Notes: generated by a model from the letters alone, not told the origin. Positions 38,162-47,498 are shown, counted from the first letter of the stretch. The stretch is 64,000 bases of DNA from an uncultured Geobacter sp. (GCA_903857795.1 CAIOGM010000150.1:1-64000), one strand, 5' to 3'. Numbers and translations: made by a program.

Positions 38162-39337
38162 TCAACGAGGTTTATCGTTAATTTTTGATAATCTGTTAAC
38201 CAGCCTGAGGATCACCCCCTCCTCTACCCGGAGAGCCCCATGGGGACAGAGTTCACGGCAGCAGAAACAGCGGATACAGAGCCGGTAATCGAACCGGAGC
38301 CGCCCCCTCTCCATGGTGATAGCCACCGGCGGACAGGCGTCACGGCAGATGCCGCAGAGCACGCATTTCTCCGGGATGACCTGGGGACGGGTGGTGAGAT
38401 GACGCCGCAGCCGGTTCTTGAGAAACCGGGGGAGTCCGAACTGGACATCGGAGAGCGGAGGGAGGCGAAACGGAGCCAAGCAGGCCGCCCGCTCCAGGGG
38501 GAGCCCCACCGTCCGGATGCCGGTGCGGTCCGAGCCGGGAAGATTCAGTTTCCGGGCCGCCTGCTCTACGAAGAGGAGCCGCCGGGGGATTCCCGCCAGC
38601 TGGGCAACGATAAGATCCACCGCCACGGCATTGTCTCCGGCCAAGAGCAACCCCGTCTGCCGAGGATCCCCGCTGCCGGGGCCGTCCCCCTCCATGGCGA
38701 CAATGGCGTCGACGATGGTCAGCTCCGGCTGACGGATCAGATAGATCTCCAGGAGCATCCGGGCGAACAGCTCCCGGTCGGCCCCCGCCTTCAGATGCCA
38801 GCCGGCCTTGGCCGTCCCGACCACCGAGCCGAAGAGATTCTTGACGGCGCAGGTCATGGTCATCATCTCGTGGGTCTTCAGCTTGGGGAGATTGATGATT
38901 CGGTCCGCCTCAAGGTAGGGGCGGGCCAGCTCGATCTGCCGGAAGATGCCGCTCCCCTTAACGGTGAGCGCCTCCCGAAACTCCACCAGCTCCGCTCCGG
39001 TCTCGGCGCAGACAGCGGCGATACCACACTTCTCCGCGATCTTCTTGTAGGAACCGACTCCCGGCGAATCACCCACCAGCGGGATGGCGCCGGCCCGTTG
39101 CACCTCCAGGATGACCGCCCGCACCACCTCGGGATGGGTGGTCACCGCCGCCTCCGGCGGCTTTGCCATGAGCAGATTCGGCTTGAGGAGCACCCGCTCC
39201 CCCGGCCGGACGAACGCCGCCATCCCCCCCAACGGTTCAAGAAGCCGCCGGAGCCCGGAGGCCACCTGCTCCCGTTCATAAGTGGGGACCGATTCGATAC
39301 TTACCGTCGGCATGCCAGAAACCAGCGGATTACTCAT
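38162..39337 (-). CDS. DUF362 protein with C-terminal 2x[4Fe-4S] ferredoxin domain
   Basis: 391 residues. The DUF362 domain (VLLKPNLLMAKPPEAAVTTH; PKLKTHEMMTMTCAVKNLFG) fills residues 1-300. A bacterial ferredoxin-type domain follows with two complete CxxCxxCxxxCP motifs, CVLCGICRDACP and CIRCFCCRELCP. Such proteins are common in anaerobes and presumed to be electron-transfer or maturation factors; no activity is established. It is single in its unit, with a leader-type RNA candidate downstream. Confidence 0.9.
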   Translation of the reverse strand: MSNPLVSGMPTVSIESVPTYEREQVASGLRRLLEPLGGMAAFVRPGERVLLKPNLLMAKPPEAAVTTHPEVVRAVILEVQRAGAIPLVGDSPGVGSYKKIAEKCGIAAVCAETGAELVEFREALTVKGSGIFRQIELARPYLEADRIINLPKLKTHEMMTMTCAVKNLFGSVVGTAKAGWHLKAGADRELFARMLLEIYLIRQPELTIVDAIVAMEGDGPGSGDPRQTGLLLAGDNAVAVDLIVAQLAGIPRRLLFVEQAARKLNLPGSDRTGIRTVGLPLERAACLAPFRLPPLSDVQFGLPRFLKNRLRRHLTTRPQVIPEKCVLCGICRDACPPVAITMERGRLRFDYRLCIRCFCCRELCPHGALRVEEGVILRLVNRLSKINDKPR

Positions 39338-39343
39338 TCTCTC

Positions 39344-39619
39344 TCAGTACACCGCGTCATGATCGCCCACATTTACCGGAATGATTTCTCTGTCGTTAAT
39401 CATAACTTCAAGAGTGATACGATAGGACAAATTTATTGAAACGGAATGCAAGTCGGACAAACGGCCGGAGAGCTGATGCAGACGTAACGAAGGATGAAAG
39501 GGGTTGGCCTCCAGCAGTTGCAGACACTTCACATACTGTTTTTCCAACTCGGGATGACGCTTCAAGAAGCGGTGCGCCCGCTTTTCATACTGGTCGGTAA
39601 AGAGCAGGGTCCATGTCAT
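39344..39619 (-). CDS. RelE/YafQ-like toxin
   Basis: 91 residues. LLFTDQYEKRAHRFLKRHPE, the spacing NPFHPSLRLHQLSGRLSD and a closing SYRITLEVMI strand then VNVGDHDAVY identify the RelE/ParE superfamily; the GxHD.VY end is typical of ribosome-dependent mRNA interferases. The start ATG overlaps the antitoxin stop (ATGA). Confidence 0.88.
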   Translation of the reverse strand: MTWTLLFTDQYEKRAHRFLKRHPELEKQYVKCLQLLEANPFHPSLRLHQLSGRLSDLHSVSINLSYRITLEVMINDREIIPVNVGDHDAVY

Positions 39620-39873
39620 TGTGCAGCTTTCAGGCGGGCGACATGCTCTTCCGGACTCTCCCTGACAAATCGCCCTTCAGCCAGATCGGCGCGACTCTCT
39701 GCGAGCGCGGCTTCCAGCTCACATTCCCTAAGATAATAATAATGTTCCATATCCATCACCACGAAGCGCTCCTTGCCTCTGACGGAAATAATAGCCTCTG
39801 GTTGATTGGCAAGCATCGCCTCTATGGCGACAACTCCTTTTATCTTGAGGTCATTTGCTGAGATGTACGGCAT
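39616..39873 (-). CDS. Phd/YefM-type antitoxin
   Basis: 85 residues from the ATG at 39873 (AAGGAGGC upstream). MPYISANDLKIKGVVAIEAM, then AIISVRGKERFVVMDMEHYY, is the Phd/YefM fold; the Arg/Glu-rich tail would bind the toxin. Antitoxin first, coupled to the RelE-like gene. It is divergent from xerC with a 150-base gap. Confidence 0.85.
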   Translation of the reverse strand: MPYISANDLKIKGVVAIEAMLANQPEAIISVRGKERFVVMDMEHYYYLRECELEAALAESRADLAEGRFVRESPEEHVARLKAAQ

Positions 39874-40022
39874 GGATGCCTCCTTGGCACGAATTCCAGC
39901 CCATCTAATCACACTTTAGATCGTATTGCAAAGTGCATTCAGTCGGTTCCGGGTTGTCGTATGGGCTTTGTCGTGGCTCCCAAATGTTTCATCTGCTATA
40001 CTGCCGGCCTCGGAGGAGCCCC

Positions 40023-40922
40023 ATGAATGACCATCTCGCCCGCTTCCTGACCTGCCTCAACGTGGAGCGGAACGCCTCCCCCCACACCGTCGTCGCCTAC
40101 CGCAACGACCTGGAGCAGTTCCTCCGGTTTCTCGCCTCAGGCGCCTCCCCCCCCTCCCATCCCGCCGAGATCGGACATCTGGATATCCGCCGGTTCCTCG
40201 CCCAACTCCACGGGGAACAGAAAAAGAGCAGCATCGGCCGTAAACTGGCGGCGGTCCGCTCCTTTTTCCGCTACCTCCTGCGTGAGGGGGTCGTGGCACA
40301 GAACCCGGCGGAGCTGGTAGCGGCCCCAAAAAAGGAACAGCGGGGCGCCTTTCACCTCACCATCGACGAGATCACCGCCCTGGTGGAGGGGCCCGGCGAG
40401 GCGACCCTCCTCAGCCTGCGAGACCGGGCCATCCTTGAGGTGCTCTACTCCTGCGGCATCCGGCTGTCAGAGCTGACCGGACTCAACGTGCAGGATATCG
40501 ACCAGGAGGAGCGCCTGGTCCGGGTGCTGGGGAAGGGGAACAAGGAGCGGATCGTCCCGCTGGGAAGAGTGGCGGTCAAGGCGGTGGCCGCCTACCTGAA
40601 AGCGCGCCATGATCCGCCGGGTGAGGCCCCCTTTCTCCTCAATGCCCGGGGCGGCAGACTCACAGGAAGGAGTGTGGCCAGGGTTGTGGACCGGTATATC
40701 CTGAAAATCGCCACCATGAAAAAGGTCTCCCCCCACACCCTCCGGCATACCTTCGCCACCCACCTCCTGGAGGGGGGGGCCGATCTCCGCGCCATCCAGG
40801 AGCTCCTCGGCCACGCCTCCCTCTCCACCACCCAGAAATACACCCATGTGAGCATCGACCGTCTCATGGAGGTCTACGACCGGAGCCATCCCCGAGCGAC
40901 CAAACCGGTGGATCCGCCTTAA
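40023..40922 (+). CDS. xerC: Tyrosine recombinase XerC
   Basis: 299 residues from ATG 40023, preceded by GGAGGAG; an upstream in-frame ATG at 39933 lacks a site. A SAM-like core-binding domain (LARFLTCLNVERNASPHTVV) is followed by the catalytic domain with Arg in YSCGIRLSEL, Lys in GKGNKERIVPLG, HxxR in SPHTLRHTFATHLL, His in LLGHASLSTTQKY and the Tyr in KYTHVS. Resolves chromosome dimers at dif with XerD. Length and motifs fit a housekeeping XerC rather than a phage integrase. Confidence 0.92.
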   Translation: MNDHLARFLTCLNVERNASPHTVVAYRNDLEQFLRFLASGASPPSHPAEIGHLDIRRFLAQLHGEQKKSSIGRKLAAVRSFFRYLLREGVVAQNPAELVAAPKKEQRGAFHLTIDEITALVEGPGEATLLSLRDRAILEVLYSCGIRLSELTGLNVQDIDQEERLVRVLGKGNKERIVPLGRVAVKAVAAYLKARHDPPGEAPFLLNARGGRLTGRSVARVVDRYILKIATMKKVSPHTLRHTFATHLLEGGADLRAIQELLGHASLSTTQKYTHVSIDRLMEVYDRSHPRATKPVDPP

Positions 40923-41020
40923 CTGAATAGTACAGATTTTGTTCGCTCATGCCGATAAGGTAAGTAACACCGCGATGAATCCTCACAAAAGCGTTTCCGT
41001 TTAAATTCTGAGGTCTTGCC

Positions 41021-41242
41021 ATGAAAACCTCTACCGCTGTCGCCACCGAACCACTCCTCTCCCCGCTCATCCGTTTCATTGCCGGAATCGCTACGGCCGC
41101 GTGCCTCGTCTGGTGCGCCGTAGCGGTGAACTCACTCCAGGAGATGACCTTCTGGCTGCTGACGGCGCTCATCGCGCTCTGTGTAAATCTTTTCGGAGGA
41201 GGTCTCATCAGCAGGATGATCACCTCCGCCGTCGGCGTGTAG
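41021..41242 (+). CDS. Small two-helix membrane protein
   Basis: 73 residues. Two hydrophobic helices (LIRFIAGIATAACLVWCAVA and FWLLTALIALCVNLFGGGLI) with short tails. No family recognised. The ATG at 41021 is weakly supported (TCTTGCC upstream, no clear site). It may go with the small soluble gene 62 bases downstream. Confidence 0.45.
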   Translation: MKTSTAVATEPLLSPLIRFIAGIATAACLVWCAVAVNSLQEMTFWLLTALIALCVNLFGGGLISRMITSAVGV

Positions 41243-41304
41243 GGTTGAAAACAACCGCGGGAATCAGGGATGATTCACCAAAACGGTTCACGGAGGATCC
41301 GGCC

Positions 41305-41535
41305 ATGTCAAAAGACGAACTGAAACGGGATGTCGATCGAATTTTCACCCTCGCCTCAACTCTCGCCATCAAGGACGGGCTGCCGCTGTCGGCGCTGCGC
41401 GACCCTGTGATGTCCCGCTGCTACCTGGGACGGGCCGTCGAAGGATACGCCCATCTCATGGCCACGGTACATGAAACGCAACTCTACAGATTAAACACGC
41501 CGCAGCTGCAGCTGCAGATTCCTTACGGCCACTGA
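41305..41535 (+). CDS. Small soluble protein of unknown function
   Basis: 76 residues from ATG 41305, with CGGAGG upstream. MSKDELKRDVDRIFTLASTL then AIKDGLPLSALRDPVMSRCY is helical and amphipathic; the end LNTPQLQLQIPYGH has a repeated LQLQ. No family recognised. The good ribosome site and codon use support a real gene. Confidence 0.5.
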   Translation: MSKDELKRDVDRIFTLASTLAIKDGLPLSALRDPVMSRCYLGRAVEGYAHLMATVHETQLYRLNTPQLQLQIPYGH

Positions 41536-41555
41536 CGGCGCACCGAAACATCCCC

Positions 41556-41626
41556 CCTTGCCGGCTTAGCCCGGCGTGCCTCTCTCCGGACCGGGCCCAC
41601 CCCACGCGCCGGAGAGAGACGGTTCC
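41556..41626. repeat. Hairpin repeat, copy 1 (CTCTCTCCGG/CCGGAGAGAG)
   Basis: CCGGCTTAGCCCGGCGTGCC then a hairpin with arms CTCTCTCCGG (41580-41589) and CCGGAGAGAG (41609-41618), then CGGTTCCCAC. The same 65-base block recurs at 47265-47331 with a few substitutions. Each copy lies just after a short plus-strand frame. It could be a terminator or a mobile palindrome. Confidence 0.75.
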
Positions 41627-41741
41627 CACTGTCCTTTTATTTTTTCTCTGCTCTTAAAGTCTGAACGAGTTTACCCCGCGGCCAGTGGGTTTCCAAAATT
41701 GGACAACCCTCGCGGGCGCTGCCGGGTTTTTCATTTCACCT

Positions 41742-42455
41742 TCACCCTTCACTTTTCACCGTTTTCTTTCTGAAAAATCCCACCGCCCCCAGACCGATGC
41801 AGAACAGGGCATAGGTGGAAGGTTCGGGGACGGCGGGCGCCGACTCAAGCTCTCCGGAACGAACTGCCATGGCATAATTGTTGCTGTATTCCAAGATCGG
41901 GTTCTGGCCTCCGCCGAATCTGCCTCCGTAGAAGTCGAAGGTCCAGGCTGTGCCAGGTTGAGCCGTATACTCCGTGCCCGAAAAGTACGGAGACATTTTT
42001 AAAAGTTCAAAAGGCGATGCTCTCCAAGCGCCCACATCTTCTGCGTAGTAAAGGTGCGCCATCTCGGAGCTGGTGGGGAGAGGAGGATAATCACCAGGAC
42101 TATCACCACCAATGGTAGACGGCAGTCGCCAACTCCCATTCCAGTTCATACGGTACCCGGTGTTCAAAACATAGTTGGTAATCGTACCGCCCCCGTTCAG
42201 TCCACTTGCCCAGTCCTTTGAATTTTGCCACCCGTCGTAATAAGTGTAGTCCAGCCAGGCGACGCCATGGGTGCCCCCATTAACGGTATCGGGGGCATCG
42301 GGGTCGTAGATCAGGTTGTACGTGCCCACCTTATCGGCGCCGTTGTAGTAGTCTGCCTTCCCGATGGTCTGCAACAGGGATGCCCCCGCCGGGGTCCAGC
42401 CGATCGCCAAAAACAATGCCAATGAACATACCGCTGTCGCTGTTTGTCGCAACAT
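41742..42455 (-). CDS. PEP-CTERM exported protein, DUF1566-like
   Basis: 237 residues from the ATG at 42455 (GAGGAGAC upstream). A signal peptide (AVCSLALFLAIGWTPAGA) is followed by a domain with WLDYTYYDGWQNSKDWASGL, WRLPSTIGGD and SSEMAHLYY, the pattern of DUF1566-type (Lcl) sugar- or matrix-binding domains, and ends in VPEPSTYALFCIGLGAVGF then RKKTVK. It is related in layout to the PEP-CTERM protein at 48824 (WRLPT, SEMGHLFY). Confidence 0.85.
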   Translation of the reverse strand: MLRQTATAVCSLALFLAIGWTPAGASLLQTIGKADYYNGADKVGTYNLIYDPDAPDTVNGGTHGVAWLDYTYYDGWQNSKDWASGLNGGGTITNYVLNTGYRMNWNGSWRLPSTIGGDSPGDYPPLPTSSEMAHLYYAEDVGAWRASPFELLKMSPYFSGTEYTAQPGTAWTFDFYGGRFGGGQNPILEYSNNYAMAVRSGELESAPAVPEPSTYALFCIGLGAVGFFRKKTVKSEG

Positions 42456-42459
42456 ACCG

Positions 42460-42830
42460 TCTCCTCTTCTGAATGAAATAATCCGCCCAGGGCGGGGTGA
42501 AAATAAAGAAACGGCGCAGTGGAGCATGAAGAGTACGAGCAAGACGGCTCACCCTGCATTATCAAGCCTACCTTATCACAGAGCATGCCAAAACTGGAGA
42601 CCGACCGGTCTGGCGTCGGACCGAGGGGGGGTACAAAGAGCAGTACTCTCCGTTCTTGAGAGAATAAGGGTTGAGAGATTACGGGGAAATAATTCGTGAC
42701 AAATATGCCGATAGCTTGGATGGTCGGCGGTGTTGCTGCATGTTGCCGCATGTTGCGCGATGTTGCGTATACGGTTGGGAATTCAGAGGGGCATGAAGTG
42801 CGTGGTCGTGATATGGCCTACCCGTTGCTG
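42460..42830. other. Intergenic region with four 10-base repeats
   Basis: No gene can be supported here. At 42729-42768 there are four near-identical ten-base units, GTTGCTGCAT, GTTGCCGCAT, GTTGCGCGAT and GTTGCGTATA. Ten-base spacing places the same face of the helix towards a bound protein, so it could be a binding array upstream of the minus-strand gene at 42455 or an accidental low-complexity run. Confidence 0.5.
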
Positions 42831-43538
42831 TCAAATCACCAGGAGGGACGCGACGAACTGGAATCCGACGCCGGGGATGGTGACCAGCGGCAGGTCTGAG
42901 CCGGTCTCTTCCCGGTACCGGCTCCGGAACCGGAAGATCACATAGTCAAGCGCCCGTGACCCGGCGTAGTGGTCTTGATCATAGAGGGTCTTCAGCAGGG
43001 TGGCCCGCGTCACCGGCGCTCCCGGCGTGGCCGCCATCTCCGCCAGGAGCTGATACTCCTTCGGGTTCAGTCGGAAGGCAATCCCATTGGGCCGGAGCAA
43101 CCGCCAGCTCCGGCTCTCCAGTCGCCAGGAATCCGTCGCCGTGACCGTAACCTCGGTCCGGCGTCGGGAAAGACTGTGGATGGCCGCCGCCAGCTCTTCG
43201 ATGTGCACCGGCTTGACCAGGTAGAGGTCGGCCCCGGCGTAGTACCCCTTGACCCGGTCCGCAACCTCGGGCCGGGCGGAAACTATGATGATCTTGAGAG
43301 TGGTATTCTGCCGAAGATAGGCCACAAGATCGGAGCCGTCCAGGTCGGGGAGTCCCAGGTCGATGATCGCGACCGCATACCGTTCGCGGGTCAGTGTCTG
43401 ATAGAAATCGAGACCTGAACTGACCGCGGTAACCGGAAATCCGTAGATGGCCAGGGCCTCGGCGATGGTGTCCCGCAGGCTGGCCTCGTCTTCGACCAGG
43501 AGGATATTGCACAGGGGGGAGGTGGTGGCGTTTTCCAT
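42831..43538 (-). CDS. OmpR-family response regulator
   Basis: 235 residues from ATG 43538 (AGAGG upstream). Receiver domain: ILLVEDEASLRDTI, acceptor Asp in AIIDLGLPDLDGSD, Lys in LYLVKPVH. The winged-helix output has AFRLNPKEYQLLAEMAATPG and the recognition-helix region RALDYVIFRFRSRYRE. Its start is 42 bases downstream of the hybrid kinase stop on the same strand, so it is probably the kinase's partner, receiving phosphate from its Hpt domain. Confidence 0.9.
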   Translation of the reverse strand: MENATTSPLCNILLVEDEASLRDTIAEALAIYGFPVTAVSSGLDFYQTLTRERYAVAIIDLGLPDLDGSDLVAYLRQNTTLKIIIVSARPEVADRVKGYYAGADLYLVKPVHIEELAAAIHSLSRRRTEVTVTATDSWRLESRSWRLLRPNGIAFRLNPKEYQLLAEMAATPGAPVTRATLLKTLYDQDHYAGSRALDYVIFRFRSRYREETGSDLPLVTIPGVGFQFVASLLVI

Positions 43539-43579
43539 GAGTGCCTCTGTGGAGAATGTCAATCAGCTTCTTTCAACGA

Positions 43580-46500
43580 TCATACCACATCACTCCCTTC
43601 CGTCAGACGGTCGACAGAGTACCGGACTTCAGCCATTGCCGTCTCCAGCTCGGCGAGAAGGGGCTCCAGATCCGTGGCGCCTTCCACAAGGGCCGCGTCC
43701 AGCGCCGTTGTCAGCTCCAGAAGCCGGGGAGCGGCGAGCATCCCCGCCACCCCTTTCAGAGCATGGGCCCGTTTCCGGGCGGCCTCCCGATCTCCGCCAG
43801 CCAGGGCCTCCCTGATGGTTTCGTTCCGGAGGGCCTGCTCCCGGCTGACCCGGACCGCCATCTTACGATACAGCGGCGTGTATCCCCCGAGTTGCGCCAG
43901 CCCCTGCGCCACATCCAGGCCCGGCAAGTCGGCGGGCAGTTCCCATTCATGAACCAAGCCGGTTTCGGGCCACGGAGCTGCCGTCACCGGCAGACGCAAG
44001 TGCCGCACCAGGCCGGCCGTGAGGCGTACCGTGGTGAGGGGCTTTGCCCAGTGGTCGTTCATGCCGGCGGCCAGACATCTTTCCCGTTCGGCTGGATCGG
44101 CATGGGCCGTTATGGCGATAATGGGGAGCAGGTCAGGTGACCACTGTTCCCGAATCAGGCGGGTCGCCTCGTAGCCGTCCATCTCCGGCATCTGGAGATC
44201 CATGAAGATGAGATCGAAGCCGTGCGGGTCTGCTTCCACTGCCGCTACTGCCTCCAGGCCGGTGCCGACGGCGGTCACCTCTGCTCCCAGGAGTTCCAGA
44301 ACCTCCAGGATAACCTGCCGGTTAACCGGTAGGTCGTCGGCCACCAGGAACCTCTTGCCCAGGAGCAGTGCCACCGGTCCTTCCTCGGTGTAACACTCTG
44401 CCGGTAGCTCTGCCACGGGGAAGGTCACCGTGACCACGAAGCTGCTCCCCTGTCCCGGCACACTGGTCGCAGACAGCTCTCCCCCCATGAGCCCCACCAG
44501 GTGTCGGCAGATGCTGAGCCCCAAACCGGTTCCGCCAAACCGGCGAGTGATGGAGCCGTCCGCCTGGGTGAACGGCTCAAAAATGACCGCGAGTTGCTCC
44601 GGCGTCAGGCCGATGCCCGTATCCCGCACCATCAACTCTAGGCAAGCTTCCGTCTCGTCGACTTTCAGGATCCGTACCGACAGTTCCACCTCACCGGAAC
44701 GGGTGAACTTGACGGCATTTCCCACCAGGTTGAGCAGCACTTGCTCCAGGCGGAGCGGGTCGCCTTTGAGCCCGCAGGGGATCCCGGGAGCGAGGGTGTG
44801 GCTGAGCCTCAGTCCTTTAGCCTCTGCGCCACCCATCTGCATGGCCATGACCCGCTCCAGAGCCTGGTCAAGCCGGAAGGGGACCCGTTCCAAGGTCATC
44901 TGGCCCGCCTCGATCTTGGAGAAATCGAGAAGGTCAGTGACGATGTTCAGCAGGTTCTGGGATGAAATCCGGATATTGGACAGATAGTCGAGTTGTTGGG
45001 GCGACAGGCCGGTCTTGAGGGCAAGATGGGTCAGACCGATGATCGCGTGGAGTGGGCTGCGGATTTCGTGGCTCATGTTGGCCAGGAATTCCCCCTTGAC
45101 GTGGTTGGCGGTCTCTGCCGCTTCCCTGGCGATTGCCATCGCCTCCTCGGCTCGGATGCGGTCGGTGATGTCGAAAATAATGGAGAAGAGGAGTGGTTGC
45201 CCGGAAATGTCGATAGGGGTCGAATGAACCTCGACAGTCCGAACCTCGCCCGTGGCCAACCGCTGCAGGAAGATGCAGTAATTGCGGTTCTCGGCTGCGG
45301 CCTGCTTCATTTCCCATATCACCTGTTCGGGCGGCAGGCAGTTGATCTCCTGGAGAGTCATCCGGCGCAGTTCTGCGAGCGAGTGGCCGTAAAACCGGAC
45401 CGCAGCCTCGTTGGCGTCGATAATGGCGCCGGAATCCGGTTCGATGAGGAGCATGAGCGCGTGGTGCCGCTCAAACATGCGTCGGAAGCGCTGCTCGGCC
45501 TCCCGCAGAGCGTTTTCCGCCAGTTTGCTCGTGGTAATGTCCTGAGTGACCCCGTTAATCCCGACAACCTTCCCCTGACGGTCGGTAACGGCCCAGCCGA
45601 TGCCGCGATGCCAGGTAGGCCGCTCGCTGGGGAGATTCATGGCGACCTCGTGTTCCCAGCTAACGCCGGTGGCGAGAGCCCTCTGGAAATGTTCCTGAAC
45701 TAAGTGGGCGTCTTCCGGATAGAAATACTTCAGGGCTTCGGACATGGTCAACGGACCATTGGCCGGGTCGCGTTCAAACAATGCCGACAGCTCGGCGGAA
45801 AATGTGAACATCCGGGTGGCCGGATCAAATTCCCAGTCCCCGCTCCGGCCCATGGCCTGGGCCTCCCGCAGCCGCCGTTCACTGCGGTGCACGGCCTCTT
45901 CCGCCTGCCGGCGTTCGGCCAATTCGACCTGCAACTCGTGCGTGCGTGTGGCGACCCGCTGTTCCAGTTCCCGGTTGAGGAGGCTCAAATCCTCTTGGGC
46001 CTCCCGTTGGCGGCGCCATTGGCGAGTCAACAGGGTAGTTACCAGGCTGAAGACGAGCGCCAGAGAGGCCATTACCGCGGTTTCCCGGTACACTCCGCCA
46101 CGATTGGCGTCGCCACTCTGGGCGACTACGATGTAAAAGGGGAGATCCGGAATTTTCCGATAAGAGTAGACCCTGTCGATCGAGTCCAGACTGGACGGAC
46201 CGCCAAAGGTGCCGATGGTGTGACCGGAATGAAGCAGATCATGGAACTCCCTCATGGTCGACTTTTTGCCGATGGCGCTCCCCACTCCCTGTGGTTCCGG
46301 GTAGCGGGCGACCACCGCCAGTTCCAGATCCCGCAGGGAAATTGCACCGTCACGCCCGACGTCTATGGTCGAGAAGAGGTTGGTCAGATACTCGATGGAG
46401 AAGGCGCCGAAAGCCGCCCCGGCAAACGAGCCGTCAGGGTAAGTGATCCGGCGGGCGAGCGTGAAAACCCATTTCCGTGAAATGCGGCCGACATACGGCT

Positions 46501-46975
46501 TGGAGATAAAGGATTGTTCCTGAGGATTGTCGCGAACGTATCGGAAGTGCTCGCGGTCGGCAATGTTTATCGGGGAACCTGGCGTCGTGCCGCTACCGTA
46601 GAGGAGATTGCCCGCTGCGTCCGCCACCCGGATACCGTCGAGTCCCGGCACTTGGGCCGACAGCCGGTCAATGCGCCGATCAAACTCCAGTTTGTCGATC
46701 TTCCCGGTAGCAAGATAGTGCTCCGCTTCAGCAGCCACTCCAAGGAGAGCCACATCGGCCTTGCCGATGATTCCGGCAAGCGTGACTTCCAGAATCCGGG
46801 CCAGATTCTGGGCTGACGCTACCACACGCGCCTCATGCTGCCGCCAACTCCGGTACAGCGAAACCCCGGCGAGGAGGTAGACAAGCAGATTAAGCAGGAT
46901 GACGCAGGTCACCAGCCTCCTGATAAAGGTTGATGACCCTCCCGGTCCGGCGTTTGGGGTATCGTTCGGGGGCAT
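43580..46975 (-). CDS. Hybrid sensor histidine kinase with PDC sensor, PAS, REC and Hpt domains
   Basis: 1131 residues from the ATG at 46975; an in-frame ATG at 47038 lies inside a perfect hairpin and is rejected. Two membrane helices (CVILLNLLVYLLAGVSLY and MASLALVFSLVTTLLTRQW) flank a 280-residue periplasmic PDC/dCache-like domain. Then come two PAS domains, HisKA (FLANMSHEIRSPLHAIIGL), ATPase (DTGIGLTPEQL; GTGLGLSICRHLVG), a receiver (LIFMDLQMPEMDGYEA) and an Hpt domain (RAHALKGVAGMLAA). This is a four-step phosphorelay of the BarA/ArcB type. The periplasmic ligand is unknown. Confidence 0.92.
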   Translation of the reverse strand: MPPNDTPNAGPGGSSTFIRRLVTCVILLNLLVYLLAGVSLYRSWRQHEARVVASAQNLARILEVTLAGIIGKADVALLGVAAEAEHYLATGKIDKLEFDRRIDRLSAQVPGLDGIRVADAAGNLLYGSGTTPGSPINIADREHFRYVRDNPQEQSFISKPYVGRISRKWVFTLARRITYPDGSFAGAAFGAFSIEYLTNLFSTIDVGRDGAISLRDLELAVVARYPEPQGVGSAIGKKSTMREFHDLLHSGHTIGTFGGPSSLDSIDRVYSYRKIPDLPFYIVVAQSGDANRGGVYRETAVMASLALVFSLVTTLLTRQWRRQREAQEDLSLLNRELEQRVATRTHELQVELAERRQAEEAVHRSERRLREAQAMGRSGDWEFDPATRMFTFSAELSALFERDPANGPLTMSEALKYFYPEDAHLVQEHFQRALATGVSWEHEVAMNLPSERPTWHRGIGWAVTDRQGKVVGINGVTQDITTSKLAENALREAEQRFRRMFERHHALMLLIEPDSGAIIDANEAAVRFYGHSLAELRRMTLQEINCLPPEQVIWEMKQAAAENRNYCIFLQRLATGEVRTVEVHSTPIDISGQPLLFSIIFDITDRIRAEEAMAIAREAAETANHVKGEFLANMSHEIRSPLHAIIGLTHLALKTGLSPQQLDYLSNIRISSQNLLNIVTDLLDFSKIEAGQMTLERVPFRLDQALERVMAMQMGGAEAKGLRLSHTLAPGIPCGLKGDPLRLEQVLLNLVGNAVKFTRSGEVELSVRILKVDETEACLELMVRDTGIGLTPEQLAVIFEPFTQADGSITRRFGGTGLGLSICRHLVGLMGGELSATSVPGQGSSFVVTVTFPVAELPAECYTEEGPVALLLGKRFLVADDLPVNRQVILEVLELLGAEVTAVGTGLEAVAAVEADPHGFDLIFMDLQMPEMDGYEATRLIREQWSPDLLPIIAITAHADPAERERCLAAGMNDHWAKPLTTVRLTAGLVRHLRLPVTAAPWPETGLVHEWELPADLPGLDVAQGLAQLGGYTPLYRKMAVRVSREQALRNETIREALAGGDREAARKRAHALKGVAGMLAAPRLLELTTALDAALVEGATDLEPLLAELETAMAEVRYSVDRLTEGSDVV

Positions 46976-47002
46976 GGGCGGATTCTCCCGAGAACTGGAG
47001 AT

Positions 47003-47036
47003 GAAGAGTTCCCGGACAGATGTCCGGGAACTCTTC
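47003..47036. promoter_or_regulatory. Perfect 16-bp dyad upstream of hybrid kinase
   Basis: GAAGAGTTCCCGGACA, two bases, then TGTCCGGGAACTCTTC. It lies 28 bases upstream of the kinase start on the minus strand, so in RNA it would form a very stable hairpin in the 5' leader. No T run follows, which argues for an operator or a translational or stability element rather than a terminator. Confidence 0.55.
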
Positions 47037-47264
47037 AAGTACTACGAAACCGGGGAATGGTCAACCTTTCAACAGTTCTCATGTCGGTGAACCTTCGAGG
47101 TGACAGGCAGAGGCACAATCTTCGGCTGATAAGCTCTACGGTGATTGCGATCCTCGCCATACTTTCTTCGGGCAAGGCGACTCCGGCAGGGGCGCCGACC
47201 CGCGAGGGAATGCGCGCCATCACGGATTTCGTCTTCGACATGACCGACAGTTACCGGACCAAAC

Positions 47265-47331
47265 CGGCTTAGCCCGGCACGCCTCTCTCCGGACCGGGGC
47301 CGCCCCATGCGCCGGAGAGAGTCGGTTCCCA
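47265..47331. repeat. Hairpin repeat, copy 2
   Basis: Same block as 41556-41626: ACCGGCTTAGCCCGGC, arms CTCTCTCCGG (47283-47292) and CCGGAGAGAG (47312-47321), then CGGTTCCCAC. The shared CCGGCTTAG at its left edge supplies the stop codon of a dubious short frame at 47081-47272. Confidence 0.75.
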
Positions 47332-47498
47332 CGAAGATATTCAGGCAACCTCTTGCTTTCCTTCGTGAAACTTCGTGTCCTTCGTGGATAACGTGTACAT
47401 TCGTGGAGCAAATGCCGTTTCGGATTGCATTTGTCGGGAACCGTGGTGTAAAAGTGTCCTGCGCTCTTCACCCCCATCACCCGACGGAGGATATAAAC

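Noticed and set aside
40023-40922. Phage or island integrase
   Set aside because: Length, motifs and lack of a tRNA target or att-like direct repeats fit chromosomal XerC better.
42729-42768. Possible CRISPR-like array
   Set aside because: Units are only ten bases and have no spacers; it is a short tandem repeat.
47081-47272. Short plus-strand frame (MSVNLRGDRQ start)
   Set aside because: Its stop comes from the repeat at 47265, it has no ribosome site and no likeness to a family; probably chance.
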